Origin: Nitrospirota bacterium
GTDB lineage: Bacteria > Nitrospirota > Thermodesulfovibrionia > UBA6902
NCBI GenBank assembly: GCA_016208905.1
Contig: JACQXG010000011.1
Location: 1 to 32,882, forward strand
Length of the DNA stretch: 32,882 nt
Direction: 5' to 3'
The position numbers were made by a program, and so were the translations under genes. Of this stretch, positions 1 through 10,790 are shown piece by piece (positions within the stretch are counted from its first letter, which is position 1; each line of letters begins with the position of its first letter). A model generated the notes under the pieces. That model had not been told where the DNA came from. It did not search any database and was given only the letters and a program-made list of their open reading frames with translations.

Positions 1-1026
1 GTCAGAGATATCACTGAGCGCAGAAAACTTGAAGACCAGCTCCGGCAGTCGCAAAAGATGGAGGCTGTCGGCCAGCTGGCAGGAGGCATTGCCCATGATT
101 TTAATAATATACTTACGGCAGTAATAGGATATGCAACCATTCTAAAGATGAGAATGGGTAATGATGATCCGTTGAAAATAAACCTTGAACAGATACTTGC
201 CGCATCTGAAAAGGGCGCGAACCTGACACAGAGCCTCCTTGCTTTCAGCAGGCAGCAGATAAGCAATCCCGAGCCGGTAAACCTTAATGAGATAATCAGG
301 AATATAGAAAAACTTTTATTGAGGGTGATCGGGGAAGACATTGAATTGAAGACGGCGCTTACAGAGGATTTGACGGTAATGGCAGACCATGTCCAGATAG
401 ACCAGGTTTTGATAAACCTGTGCACAAACGCGAGGGACGCGATGCCGGATGGAGGAGATTTAACTATCGAGACAGGGATTATTGAGTTGGACAGAAATTT
501 TACAGCGGCATATGATTACGGCAAGCCCGGCACATATGCGGTTATTTCTGTTTCAGATACTGGTATTGGTATAGATGAAAAAATAAGAGAAAGAATTTTT
601 GAGCCGTTCTATACAACCAAGGAAGTCGGAAAGGGCACGGGGCTCGGGCTTTCCATGGTATACGGAATAATAAAGCAGCATAACGGTTATATCACATGTG
701 ACAGCAAACCCGGCAAGGGCTCAACTTTCAGGATATATCTTCCGATAAGCAAAGCCGACGGCGAAGAAGCAGTGAATATATTTATTGAAAACATGGACAG
801 GATTGATATGATTATACTTGACGTAATAATGCCGAAGATGAACGGAAAAGAGGTTTATGACAGGATCAGGAAGATCAGGCCTGATATAAAAGCTCTGCTT
901 ACAAGCGGATATCCTGCTGATTTCATACAAAAACAGGAAATAATCAAGCAGGGTATAAACTTTATGGCAAAGCCGGTATCTCCGGCAGGCCTTATAAAAA
1001 AGGTCAAGGAAGAGCTGGCAAAATGA
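1..1026 (+). CDS. Hybrid sensor histidine kinase, 5'-truncated by the window edge (end of PAS/PAC, HisKA, HATPase_c, partial C-terminal receiver)
   Basis: Frame is open from base 1 ([38 protein letters not shown]). H-box HDFNN, N-box [10 protein letters not shown]-boxes DTGIGI and [10 protein letters not shown]; the C-terminus carries only the second half of a REC domain ([13 protein letters not shown]...SGYPADF...AKP). Confidence 0.93.
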   Translation, partial: VRDITERRKLEDQLRQSQKMEAVGQLAGGIAHDFNNILTAVIGYATILKMRMGNDDPLKINLEQILAASEKGANLTQSLLAFSRQQISNPEPVNLNEIIRNIEKLLLRVIGEDIELKTALTEDLTVMADHVQIDQVLINLCTNARDAMPDGGDLTIETGIIELDRNFTAAYDYGKPGTYAVISVSDTGIGIDEKIRERIFEPFYTTKEVGKGTGLGLSMVYGIIKQHNGYITCDSKPGKGSTFRIYLPISKADGEEAVNIFIENMDRIDMIILDVIMPKMNGKEVYDRIRKIRPDIKALLTSGYPADFIQKQEIIKQGINFMAKPVSPAGLIKKVKEELAK

Positions 1027-2090
1027 CCGCTGCAAAGGCCCATATCCTTGTCGTTGACGACGAACCCCTTGTCCTCAATTCACTTTCCGGTTTATTGAGG
1101 GAATTCGGTTATTCAGTCACCTCCTGCAAAAATGCGGCGGACGCCCTGGACTGCTTTCAAAAAGACGTGACCGACATTGTCCTGACAGACATCAAGATGC
1201 CGCAGATTTCGGGGATCGAGCTTCTTGCAAAAATACATGCCGTCAGAAAGGACATGCCCGTGATTCTCATGACTGCCTATGCGCAAATGGACATGGCAGT
1301 TGCCGGCATAAAACATGGGGCTTTTGACTTTATCATCAAACCCTATGAACCTGAATATCTTCTTTACTCAATAGAAAAAGCGGTCAAATACAACACTCTC
1401 CTGCAGATGGATAAAGATTACAGGCGCGTGCTTGAAAGCACTGTTGAACAGAGGACCCAGGAACTGGCAAACGCCCTGACGCTTGTCAGGAATGTGAGCA
1501 AAGAGATGATACAGCGTCTGACGTCTATGGCTGAATTCAGGGACACCGATACAGGCGCCCACATCTCAAGGATCGGCCTGTACTCTAATAAAATTGCCGA
1601 GGCCCTGGACATGCCTATGGATTTTATCGATAACATCACCTTTGCAGGCCAGATGCACGACATTGGGAAGATAGGAATACCGGACACCATACTTTTGAAA
1701 CCCGGGAGTCTTACAAATAAAGAATTCCAGATTATGAAATCCCATACTATTATTGGAGAGAAGGTCCTCTTTGGCTCGTCTTATGACAATATCAAGATGG
1801 CGGCCTCAATTGCACTGAACCATCACGAGAGATGGGACGGCACAGGGTATCCGGAAGGATTGAAAACCGATGCTGTCCCGATTGAGGGAAGAATAGTCAT
1901 GCTTTGCGACCAGTATGACGCACTGAGAAGTGAAAGACCATATAAACCGTGTTTAAGTCATCAGGAGGTTTTCAGGATAATAACAGAGGGCGACGGGAGG
2001 ACTATGCCCGGGCATTTTGACCCTGATGTGCTGAAGGCCTTTATTGAACTTGCACCGGTATTTGATGAGATATATAATCTCAATATATAA
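1023..2090 (+). CDS. Response regulator: REC domain plus HD-GYP (putative c-di-GMP phosphodiesterase)
   Basis: [52 protein letters not shown]. The start overlaps the upstream stop as ATGA. Confidence 0.95.
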   Translation: MTAAKAHILVVDDEPLVLNSLSGLLREFGYSVTSCKNAADALDCFQKDVTDIVLTDIKMPQISGIELLAKIHAVRKDMPVILMTAYAQMDMAVAGIKHGAFDFIIKPYEPEYLLYSIEKAVKYNTLLQMDKDYRRVLESTVEQRTQELANALTLVRNVSKEMIQRLTSMAEFRDTDTGAHISRIGLYSNKIAEALDMPMDFIDNITFAGQMHDIGKIGIPDTILLKPGSLTNKEFQIMKSHTIIGEKVLFGSSYDNIKMAASIALNHHERWDGTGYPEGLKTDAVPIEGRIVMLCDQYDALRSERPYKPCLSHQEVFRIITEGDGRTMPGHFDPDVLKAFIELAPVFDEIYNLNI

Positions 2091-2110
2091 CATCGAAAAA
2101 GGACCTTTAT

Positions 2111-2938
2111 ATGCGCACTCGTATTTCAGCATTATTCATCTTATTCTTTATAGTTACCCTGAACATACCCGAAGCATATCCTGAAACCCTTGTTGGAAGC
2201 GGCTGCTCCGTAAGCAATACCGGCTATCTGACCGAACTTGCTAAAGACTATGAGAAACTTACAGGCGTAAAGATGTTCGTGCGCGGGGGCGGCAGTGTTG
2301 TAGGTCTGGAAGATTTAAAGAGCGGCAAGGTGGACTTTGCCGCATCCTGCAGGCACAACTTGCCCGGCGATCCCGCCGATATAGAGTTTATACAGGTAGC
2401 ATGGGATGCCCTGGTATTTATCGTCCACAAATCGAATCCGCTCGACAATATGTCTCTTGTGGATGCAAGGGCGATATACGCAGGTAAAATAACCAACTGG
2501 AACCAGCTTAAAGGCGCTGATGCCCCAGTCAAGATTTTCATCTCAAGACCGCATGCAGGACACGGACTCAGCGGTATTGAGACTTCCACAAAAGAGATGA
2601 TCTTAGAAGGGAAAAGTCCCCTGGAAATGCCGAACACTGTGTCCCTTGCCTCAACCGGTATTGTTGAGCAGATGGTGGAGAAGACATTCGAAGGGTTCGG
2701 CATATCGGGCTTTTCAAGCGCCCGGAAACGGGCCGTAAAGATGCTGAAGCTCGACAGTGTATATCCGGACAAAAAGAACATTGCAAGCGGAAAGTATCCT
2801 TTGAAGCGTCCACTTTTCCTTCTGATACCAAAAAATCCAAAACCGGAGACAAGGACATTTATTGACTTTGCATTAAGCAAACAGGGGCAAGAGCTTATAA
2901 GCTCATACGGCGCTGTTTCACTTCTGGATATTAAATGA
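2111..2938 (+). CDS. PstS-like periplasmic substrate-binding protein
   Basis: N-terminal signal peptide, then LVGSGCSVSNTGYLTELAKDYEKLTGVKMFVRGGGSVVGLEDLKSGKVDFAASCR, resembling PstS-type phosphate-binding proteins (GSG...GGG pattern). Confidence 0.85.
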   Translation: MRTRISALFILFFIVTLNIPEAYPETLVGSGCSVSNTGYLTELAKDYEKLTGVKMFVRGGGSVVGLEDLKSGKVDFAASCRHNLPGDPADIEFIQVAWDALVFIVHKSNPLDNMSLVDARAIYAGKITNWNQLKGADAPVKIFISRPHAGHGLSGIETSTKEMILEGKSPLEMPNTVSLASTGIVEQMVEKTFEGFGISGFSSARKRAVKMLKLDSVYPDKKNIASGKYPLKRPLFLLIPKNPKPETRTFIDFALSKQGQELISSYGAVSLLDIK

Positions 2939-5190
2939 ATCTCTCCTTAAAGACAAAATTATCCATCTGGATCGCGTTAATTATCGTTTTTGTCGGCGCG
3001 GCAAGGACCTATTATTTTATTTCCGACACACACCGCGGTATCGAGAAAAAACTTATCGCACGGGGAGAGGCGTTGAGCCATTCGCTTGCAAGGGCCGCTG
3101 AAGAGGGGCTTGCATCGGAAAACCTCGACCTGATCAAAAAGGCGGAGTATATCGTGCGCGGTGAAGACGTAGAGCTTGTGCAGGTCTACTCTACTATCTG
3201 GAACGCTATTGACGCATACCCCCTTGAAAGATTAAAGGAGCCTCCTCATCCCGAAGCAATCAGCCACTTTAAGAAAGCCACCAGTCCTTTTCACAAAAAG
3301 ATCGACGAGACATATGATTTTTATAACGCCATATTATTTAAACCGGCAAAAGATTCTCACGAAATATCCATAGGCTTTGTCAGACTGACCATTTCTTCAT
3401 CCGCAATGTATGAAGAGATCAAGAAGACGCTGGTTGACAATGTCGTTTCTTCGGTGATCATCACATTTATTATCTTAATAGCCCTTAATATTCTGATTAA
3501 CCGTCTTGTAATTAATCCAGTCTCAAGGCTTCGGAAATCTATCACGGTATTCAGAAGAGGCGGGCGCCACGATATTGTTCCTGTGCATTCCAATGACGAA
3601 ATGGGGGAATTGATCTCAGCGTTCAACCAGATGGCGGAGACGATCAATAAAGCCGCGGTTGAGCTTAAGAAGGCAGGGGATGTCTTGCGTCTTTCGGAAG
3701 AGAAATTCTCAAAGGCGTTTCGTTCTAGTCCGACGCTTATGGCAATAAGCACGATGAAAGAAGGCAGATTCATCGAGGTGAACAACGCCTTTTTACACAC
3801 CTTCGGATACGAGAGGGAAGAAGTCATCGGCCGCACTTCAGCGGAACTCGGCATATGGGCTGATCCTGAAGAACGCAATAAAGTAATGGACCGCCTCGTC
3901 AAGTCCGGGATGATTAAAAACGAGGAGATAGTATTCTGCAAAAAGACCGGCGAGGAACTCGCTATGCTCTGGTCTGTGGAAGTAATAGATATTGAGGGCC
4001 GGCAATGCATACTGGCGGTGGCACAAGACATTACAGAAAGGAAAAAACTCGAAGCCCGGCTTTTGCAGGCGCAAAAGATGGAATCCATCGGTCAGCTTGC
4101 CGGAGGCATCGCCCACGATTTCAATAATATTCTTACGGCGATTATAGGGTATGCTTACATTGTAAAAACGAATATGGCGGATGACGATCCCTTAAAGAGT
4201 AACCTTGACCAGATACTCTCTTCATCTAACAGGGCCGCCAACCTGGTCCGGAGTCTTCTCGCCTTCAGCAGGCAGCAGATAAGCAACCCGGTGCCGGTAA
4301 ACATTAATGAAATTATAGAGGACCTGGTCAAGATGCTGTTAAGGATTCTCGGTGAACATATTGAATTAAAGCTGGCCCTGTCCGGAGACCTGACAGTAAT
4401 GGCGGACCGTGTTCAAATGGACCAGGTCATAATAAATCTGTGCACAAATGCAAGGGATGCGCTGCCTGACGGGGGGGCTTTAACTATCAGGACAGGGAAT
4501 ATAAGACTGGATAAGGAATTTACTGAATTATACGGATACGAAAGGCCTGGCGAGTATGCTTTTATTTCAGTCTCAGATACCGGCACAGGCATAGACAAAA
4601 AGATGAAGGACAGGATATTTGAACCTTTCTTTACAACTAAAGAAGTCGGCAAGGGCACGGGTCTCGGACTTTCAATAGTTTACGGGATAATCAAACAGCA
4701 TAACGGATATATAACATGCTTCAGCGATGCAGGCAAAGGCACGACATTTACCGCTTATCTCCCGATGGTTATATCAGGAGTTAAAGAAACCGCGGCTGAA
4801 GAAATTCCCGACTCAGAAAAAGCAACAGAAACCGTGCTTCTGGCAGAGGACGAAGAGGATGTCAGAGAACTCACAAAGCAAATACTTTCAGCGGCCGGAT
4901 ACAAGGTCATTGAGGCTGTAGACGGTGAAGACGCAATTGACAAATTTATCAGTAACAGGGACCGGGTAGATATTCTCCTGCTGGATGTGATTATGCCCAA
5001 GATGAACGGGCAGGAAGTTTACAGTAAAGCAAAAGAAATGAAACCGGATATTAAAGCGATTCTTGTAAGCGGTTATCCCGCGGATTTCATCCGTAAAAAA
5101 ATTATTCTTCAGAATGGCTTGAATTATGTATCGAAACCGCTTGCGCCAAAAGATCTTTTGAAAAAAATAAGAGAAGCGCTTGGAAAATAA
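2935..5190 (+). CDS. Transmembrane hybrid histidine kinase (TM-periplasmic-TM, HAMP, PAS, HisKA, HATPase_c, REC)
   Basis: Two hydrophobic segments, HAMP-like NPVSRLRKSITVFRRGGRHDIVPVHSNDEMGELISAFNQM, PAS (FSKAFRSSPTLMAIST...DITERKKLE), [20 protein letters not shown], full REC (LLAEDEEDVRE...LLDVIMPK...SKPL). ATGA overlap with the upstream gene. Confidence 0.95.
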   Translation: MNLSLKTKLSIWIALIIVFVGAARTYYFISDTHRGIEKKLIARGEALSHSLARAAEEGLASENLDLIKKAEYIVRGEDVELVQVYSTIWNAIDAYPLERLKEPPHPEAISHFKKATSPFHKKIDETYDFYNAILFKPAKDSHEISIGFVRLTISSSAMYEEIKKTLVDNVVSSVIITFIILIALNILINRLVINPVSRLRKSITVFRRGGRHDIVPVHSNDEMGELISAFNQMAETINKAAVELKKAGDVLRLSEEKFSKAFRSSPTLMAISTMKEGRFIEVNNAFLHTFGYEREEVIGRTSAELGIWADPEERNKVMDRLVKSGMIKNEEIVFCKKTGEELAMLWSVEVIDIEGRQCILAVAQDITERKKLEARLLQAQKMESIGQLAGGIAHDFNNILTAIIGYAYIVKTNMADDDPLKSNLDQILSSSNRAANLVRSLLAFSRQQISNPVPVNINEIIEDLVKMLLRILGEHIELKLALSGDLTVMADRVQMDQVIINLCTNARDALPDGGALTIRTGNIRLDKEFTELYGYERPGEYAFISVSDTGTGIDKKMKDRIFEPFFTTKEVGKGTGLGLSIVYGIIKQHNGYITCFSDAGKGTTFTAYLPMVISGVKETAAEEIPDSEKATETVLLAEDEEDVRELTKQILSAAGYKVIEAVDGEDAIDKFISNRDRVDILLLDVIMPKMNGQEVYSKAKEMKPDIKAILVSGYPADFIRKKIILQNGLNYVSKPLAPKDLLKKIREALGK

Positions 5191-5241
5191 GCAGCAAGCC
5201 TGAGTTAATAAATCCCCCTTCATTAGGTTATAGTAATCCAT

Positions 5242-7104
5242 ATGAACGCTGACAGTGACTACGACATAATAGTCATCGGCGCGGGCCATGCCGGCTGTGA
5301 AGCAGCCCTGGCAGCCGCAAGGATGGGATTCAGTACAGCCATCTTTACAATGAGTCTTGATACTATCGGCCAGATGTCATGCAATCCTGCAATCGGTGGA
5401 CTTGCAAAGAGTCATCTCGTAAAGGAAATAGACGCCCTCGGCGGTGAAATGGCAAAGATAACAGACCTGGCCGGGATACAATTCAAGGTACTTAATAAGA
5501 GCAAGGGCCCGGCTGTCTGGGCCACGAGGGTGCAGGCAGACCGGGCGCTTTATAGAAAGTATATGCGGGAAGCGCTTGAAGCGCAGACAGGACTTGATAT
5601 CAGACAGGAGAGCATTGAAGAGATATTGATTGATAAAAATGAAGTTTCTGGAGTAAGGACTAACGAGCAAACTTACAAATCAAAAACTGTAATCATTGCA
5701 ACGGGAACATTTCTGAACGGACTGATTCATATTGGACTGGATAATTTCCCCGCTGGAAGGATAGGCGAGCCGCCTTCGATAAATCTCTCAAATAGCCTTC
5801 ATGTGCTTGGGTTCAAAATCGGCAGATTGAAGACCGGAACACCGCCGAGGCTTGATGCAAAGAGCATCGATTTTTCTGTTATGGGGGTCCAGGACGGAGA
5901 TGTCCCTCCTCCGCCGATGTCTTTATTCACTAAAGAGATTACAAATCCGCAGCTTCCGTGTTACATGACTTATACAAATGAACATACTCATCAGACGATC
6001 CTTGATAATCTTGAACATTCTCCTCTTTACAGCGGAGTCATCAAGGGCATCGGCCCGCGTTACTGTCCTTCCATAGAAGACAAGGTTGTCAGGTTCAAAG
6101 AGAAGACAAGGCACCAGATATTCCTTGAACCTGAAGGTCTGGACAGCGATGAATATTACGCCAACGGCATCTCAACAAGCCTGCCGCGAGAGGTCCAAAT
6201 AAAATTTGTCAGAAGCATAAAAGGTCTTGAGAATGCGAAGATCAACAAATTCGGTTATGCAATCGAATATGACTTTGTCTATCCAACCCAGCTTAAGCCG
6301 ACATTAGAAACAAAACTTATTGAAGGGCTTTTTCTGGCCGGGCAGATCAACGGCACATCAGGCTATGAAGAGGCTGCTGCCCAGGGGCTTGTCGCCGGGA
6401 TAAACGCTGCCCTCAAGCTGAAAAACAAACAGCCGTTCATCACTGGCAGGCATGAGGCATACATCGGGGTCCTGATTGACGACCTTGTGACAAAGGGGAC
6501 GAATGAACCGTACAGGATGTTCACTTCACGGGCTGAATACCGCCTTCTGCTCAGGCAGGACAACGCGGACCTGCGGCTTTTGGAAAAGGGACATGACCTC
6601 GGGCTTATCAATATTGAACTGTATGAGTCGTTTCTTAAAAAGAAGGAAGCCGTCGAAAAAGAATTAAAGAGAATAAAGACCACTCGCGTGAAGCCTCAAA
6701 TCATCAATCCTGTGCTTGAAAAACTAGGCGGTTCACTTATAAAAGAAGACGCCTCACTGTATCAGCTTTTAAAAAGACCGGAAGTTAAGTACGCCAACAT
6801 TGCTGAAGTCTCCCCGTCAAACAACGGCATTTCAACTGATGTGATAAACCAGGTAGAGATCCAGACAAAATACAAAGGCTACATCCAACGGCAGGCGGAG
6901 CTTGCTGAAAAGTTCAAAAAGGTCGAAGAAAAAACCATACCCGGTGACTTTGTCTACAGGGGGATCAACGGCCTTTCAACGGAAATAGTGGAGAAGCTTG
7001 AAGAAGTCAGACCGCTCAACCTTGGGCAGGCAGGAAGGATCCCCGGTGTCACGCCAGCCGCGATTTCACTCCTGATGATAGCAGTGGCGAAGCAGAAAAG
7101 ATAA
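5242..7104 (+). CDS. mnmG: tRNA uridine-5-carboxymethylaminomethyl(34) synthesis enzyme MnmG (GidA)
   Basis: DIIVIGAGHAGCEAALAAARMG, SCNPAIGGLAKSHLVKEIDALGGEM, GRLKTGTPPRLD, GQINGTSGYEEAAAQGL. Confidence 0.98.
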   Translation: MNADSDYDIIVIGAGHAGCEAALAAARMGFSTAIFTMSLDTIGQMSCNPAIGGLAKSHLVKEIDALGGEMAKITDLAGIQFKVLNKSKGPAVWATRVQADRALYRKYMREALEAQTGLDIRQESIEEILIDKNEVSGVRTNEQTYKSKTVIIATGTFLNGLIHIGLDNFPAGRIGEPPSINLSNSLHVLGFKIGRLKTGTPPRLDAKSIDFSVMGVQDGDVPPPPMSLFTKEITNPQLPCYMTYTNEHTHQTILDNLEHSPLYSGVIKGIGPRYCPSIEDKVVRFKEKTRHQIFLEPEGLDSDEYYANGISTSLPREVQIKFVRSIKGLENAKINKFGYAIEYDFVYPTQLKPTLETKLIEGLFLAGQINGTSGYEEAAAQGLVAGINAALKLKNKQPFITGRHEAYIGVLIDDLVTKGTNEPYRMFTSRAEYRLLLRQDNADLRLLEKGHDLGLINIELYESFLKKKEAVEKELKRIKTTRVKPQIINPVLEKLGGSLIKEDASLYQLLKRPEVKYANIAEVSPSNNGISTDVINQVEIQTKYKGYIQRQAELAEKFKKVEEKTIPGDFVYRGINGLSTEIVEKLEEVRPLNLGQAGRIPGVTPAAISLLMIAVAKQKR

Positions 7105-7174
7105 GGCATAAAGGGGCAAAGGCACAAAGTTGTTTTTACCCTTTTACCCTTTTACCCTTTGTGCCTTTGTGCCT
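7105..7174. repeat. Imperfect inverted repeat with tandem TTTTACCC units in the loop
   Basis: GGGGCAAAGGCACAAAG ... CTTTGTGCCTTTGTGCC arms, separated by about three tandem copies of (T)TTTTACCC, immediately after the mnmG stop. Confidence 0.75.
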
Positions 7175-7203
7175 AAGAATATTACCCTGTTTAAAAAAAC
7201 AAA

Positions 7204-7239
7204 AAAGCCGGCATCCTTTTCAATAAGGATACCGGCTTT
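7204..7239 (-). terminator. Rho-independent terminator of the cytochrome c gene
   Basis: AAAGCCGGCATCCTT / AAGGATACCGGCTTT hairpin; read on the minus strand it is followed by TTTTTTGTTTTTTT. Confidence 0.8.
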
Positions 7240-7250
7240 AAATTTACAAA

Positions 7251-7814
7251 CTAGTGTTTGTTCTTTAAAGGGAAATGCTCGTGGGTCTTCTTGAGCCTTT
7301 CCTTAAAATCAAACTTGTACTTTGCATCAACCTTTTCAACAAAAGGACTGTCAGCAGCATGACATGCCATACAGCCTTTTTCATCTTCCGAGGGAATTAT
7401 CAGACCAGCAGCTTTAACTTCAGCCAGGGGGAATTCCTTGTTCTTCTTCATGATCTGACTGAAGTTACCGCCCGGGCCATGACATCCTTCACATTGAACA
7501 CCAGCCAAATCCGGTGTCTTCTCCATACTTACAAAGCCGCCTTTACCATATCCGGTTGTGTGGCATTTTAAGCATTTGGGATCAGTGGTGTAGTCTTTGT
7601 CCTCAAGTCCGGCCTTCTTCTTCTCTGCAACTTTTACCCCTGCCTTGAGATTCTCATAGCTGGTTGCCATCTTCGTCTCATTCCATGACTTGAACTGCTT
7701 CATGTGACAGGCCTTGCATTTTTTTGCGCCGATATAATCTGCTGCATTAGCATACGATACAACAAAAAGAGCCATAACAAACAGAATTGAAACAAATCCG
7801 ATTATCTTTTTCAA
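7251..7814 (-). CDS. Secreted tetraheme cytochrome c (c554/multiheme family)
   Basis: Signal peptide MKKIIGFVSILFVMALFVVSYANAA; four CXXCH motifs (CKACH, CLKCH, CEGCH, CMACH). Confidence 0.92.
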   Translation of the reverse strand: MKKIIGFVSILFVMALFVVSYANAADYIGAKKCKACHMKQFKSWNETKMATSYENLKAGVKVAEKKKAGLEDKDYTTDPKCLKCHTTGYGKGGFVSMEKTPDLAGVQCEGCHGPGGNFSQIMKKNKEFPLAEVKAAGLIIPSEDEKGCMACHAADSPFVEKVDAKYKFDFKERLKKTHEHFPLKNKH

Positions 7815-8020
7815 GATTTCACCTCCTTTCTATTTTTTAATTTATATACAGATTCAGCGATTCTTCCTTCAACCCCGCCCCGATAAAACGGAACGTCTTT
7901 AGCTGCAAGAAAAGCTGAATTTAATTTCTAAAATCCGGTCAGTTAGTATAGCAAGTTAAGCCAGCCAAATGACAAAAATTAATTTTATTCCGTTATAAAC
8001 AGATTTTTTAAACTGTTTAA

Positions 8021-8106
8021 TGGCGGAGGAGGTAGGATTCGAACCCACGGAGCTTTCGCTCTACGGTTTTCAAGACCGTCGCCATCGACCACTCGGCCAC
8101 TCCTCC
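8021..8106 (-). tRNA. tRNA-Ser, anticodon UGA
   Basis: Minus strand GGAGGAGTGGCCGAGTGGTCGATGGCGACGGTCTTGAAAACCGTAGAGCGAAAGCTCCGTGGGTTCGAATCCTACCTCCTCCGCCA: acceptor stem, D-arm, anticodon loop CTTGAAA, long variable arm, GTTCGAATC T-arm, encoded CCA. Confidence 0.97.
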
Positions 8107-8119
8107 ATTTAGACTGATT

Positions 8120-9438
<1,319 letters not shown>

Positions 9439-9580
9439 TCATTGGCATTATATAAGGTAAGGCAAAATAAATTAAAAATCAATTCCAAACTACCTGCAGT
9501 AAAGGTAACCGCTCAGTAAGAGGGGGAACTGTCCAGAAAAAATCAGGCAGGACTATTAACATCCTAAAAAAAGTATATTA

Positions 9581-10198
9581 TTAAGGCAATGCCTCAAATA
9601 ACATTACGCTCCCTTTTTCGCCCCCCACCAAAATATCGATTAGTCCATCATTATTCCAGTCAGTAACATTCAGGCGTGAGTAAACATCATAATTTAAAGG
9701 GGCGCCTGTTGTAAGAATTAATTGATCAGCAGTATCAAAAACAGGGGAATTATTCGTTCCAACGTTTTCCAGCAAATAAACATTCCCCATAATTTCGCCG
9801 ACTAATAAGTCTTTTAATCCGTCCTTATTCCAGTCAATAATTTTCGGGGCAGCCCTGGATCCAATATCCAATTCAATCCCTCCTACATGAAGATGTGTAG
9901 AAGTATTAAAAACCGGTGCTGCATCCGTGCCTTCATTAATATAAATTTTAATTTTTCCATTGACATCACCTACCAGCAGATCTTTCTTCCCGTCTTCATT
10001 CCAGTCATTTACTTCAGGGGTAGCTCTTCCTGTCGCAAGTTTTGATCCTCCTGCAAGGATTATTGAACCGTTATCCATTATCGGATTGGTGTTGTTATTT
10101 GTGTTGAGAAATACTGTGACATTGCCCGGCACATCTCCTGCCAGAATATCAACGAGTCCATCATTATTCCAGTCCACGACCGTGGGAGCTGCACCCAT
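9581..10198 (-). CDS. FG-GAP/VCBS repeat protein, C-terminal part (same frame as the upstream ORF, separated by a single TGA)
   Basis: Four repeats: VDWNNDGLVDILAGD, NDWNEDGKKDLLVGD, IDWNKDGLKDLLVGE, TDWNNDGLIDILVGG. The ORF begins directly after the TGA at 10199-10201. Confidence 0.85.
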   Translation of the reverse strand: MGAAPTVVDWNNDGLVDILAGDVPGNVTVFLNTNNNTNPIMDNGSIILAGGSKLATGRATPEVNDWNEDGKKDLLVGDVNGKIKIYINEGTDAAPVFNTSTHLHVGGIELDIGSRAAPKIIDWNKDGLKDLLVGEIMGNVYLLENVGTNNSPVFDTADQLILTTGAPLNYDVYSRLNVTDWNNDGLIDILVGGEKGSVMLFEALP

Positions 10199-10621
10199 TC
10201 AATATTCCGGTAAAGCAGATACACTGAGATTACAAGAACCGTTACACGCCAATATGAGCGTAGATCCATTGAAAACCGGGGAACTATCAGTCCCCTGATT
10301 TTTATAAAACCTTATATATCCAAATGCATCATAGGGATCATTATAACCAACTAAAAGGTCTTTCTTCCCGTCACTATCCCAATCATATACAACTGGAACT
10401 GAGTACATTCCAACCTGAAGATTAATTGCACTATCCTGTATATATACCCCAGGCGACAGATTTACAGTAGTAACACCAGTATCAATAATATCGTTACTAT
10501 CAGCATCACCATTGCTATCACCACACTGAGCGCCTTTGCATTGAGGTCCTGTTCCACATGATGCTAAAGGCATTACGATAAGCAATAAGAACACAAATAA
10601 TAAGTACCTTCTTTTTTTCAT
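10199..10621 (-). CDS. FG-GAP/VCBS repeat lipoprotein, N-terminal part (ends at in-frame TGA)
   Basis: Lipoprotein signal MKKRRYLLFVFLLLIVMPLASC; one repeat YDWDSDGKKDLLVGYND; ends SVSALPEY*, then the repeat protein continues in frame. Confidence 0.83.
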   Translation of the reverse strand: MKKRRYLLFVFLLLIVMPLASCGTGPQCKGAQCGDSNGDADSNDIIDTGVTTVNLSPGVYIQDSAINLQVGMYSVPVVYDWDSDGKKDLLVGYNDPYDAFGYIRFYKNQGTDSSPVFNGSTLILACNGSCNLSVSALPEY

Positions 10622-10790
10622 AAATTATAGTGCCTTTCTTTTTTTCAGTTGTGTGGGAGTAACACCCTGAAGATTTCAGGGTGTTAATATTTTAGCATAT
10701 TTCCGAACATAACAGTTAATAATAAGAATAAATTATTATCGGAAATCGGGGATGAAAAAAAATTTTTTATTATGCGTTTATTATAGGAAA

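Noticed and set aside
2248-2880. Long antisense ORF (210 aa, minus)
   Set aside because: Lies wholly opposite the PstS-like gene; composition looks like a shadow ORF and no domain is recognisable.
3357-4088. Long antisense ORF (243 aa, minus)
   Set aside because: Opposite the hybrid kinase; Ser/Ile/Thr-rich shadow translation with no domain.
10199-10201. TGA as a selenocysteine codon
   Set aside because: The protein is an extracellular FG-GAP repeat protein, the aligned position is Gly-like rather than Cys, and I saw no convincing SECIS hairpin immediately downstream. Nonsense mutation or sequence error is simpler.
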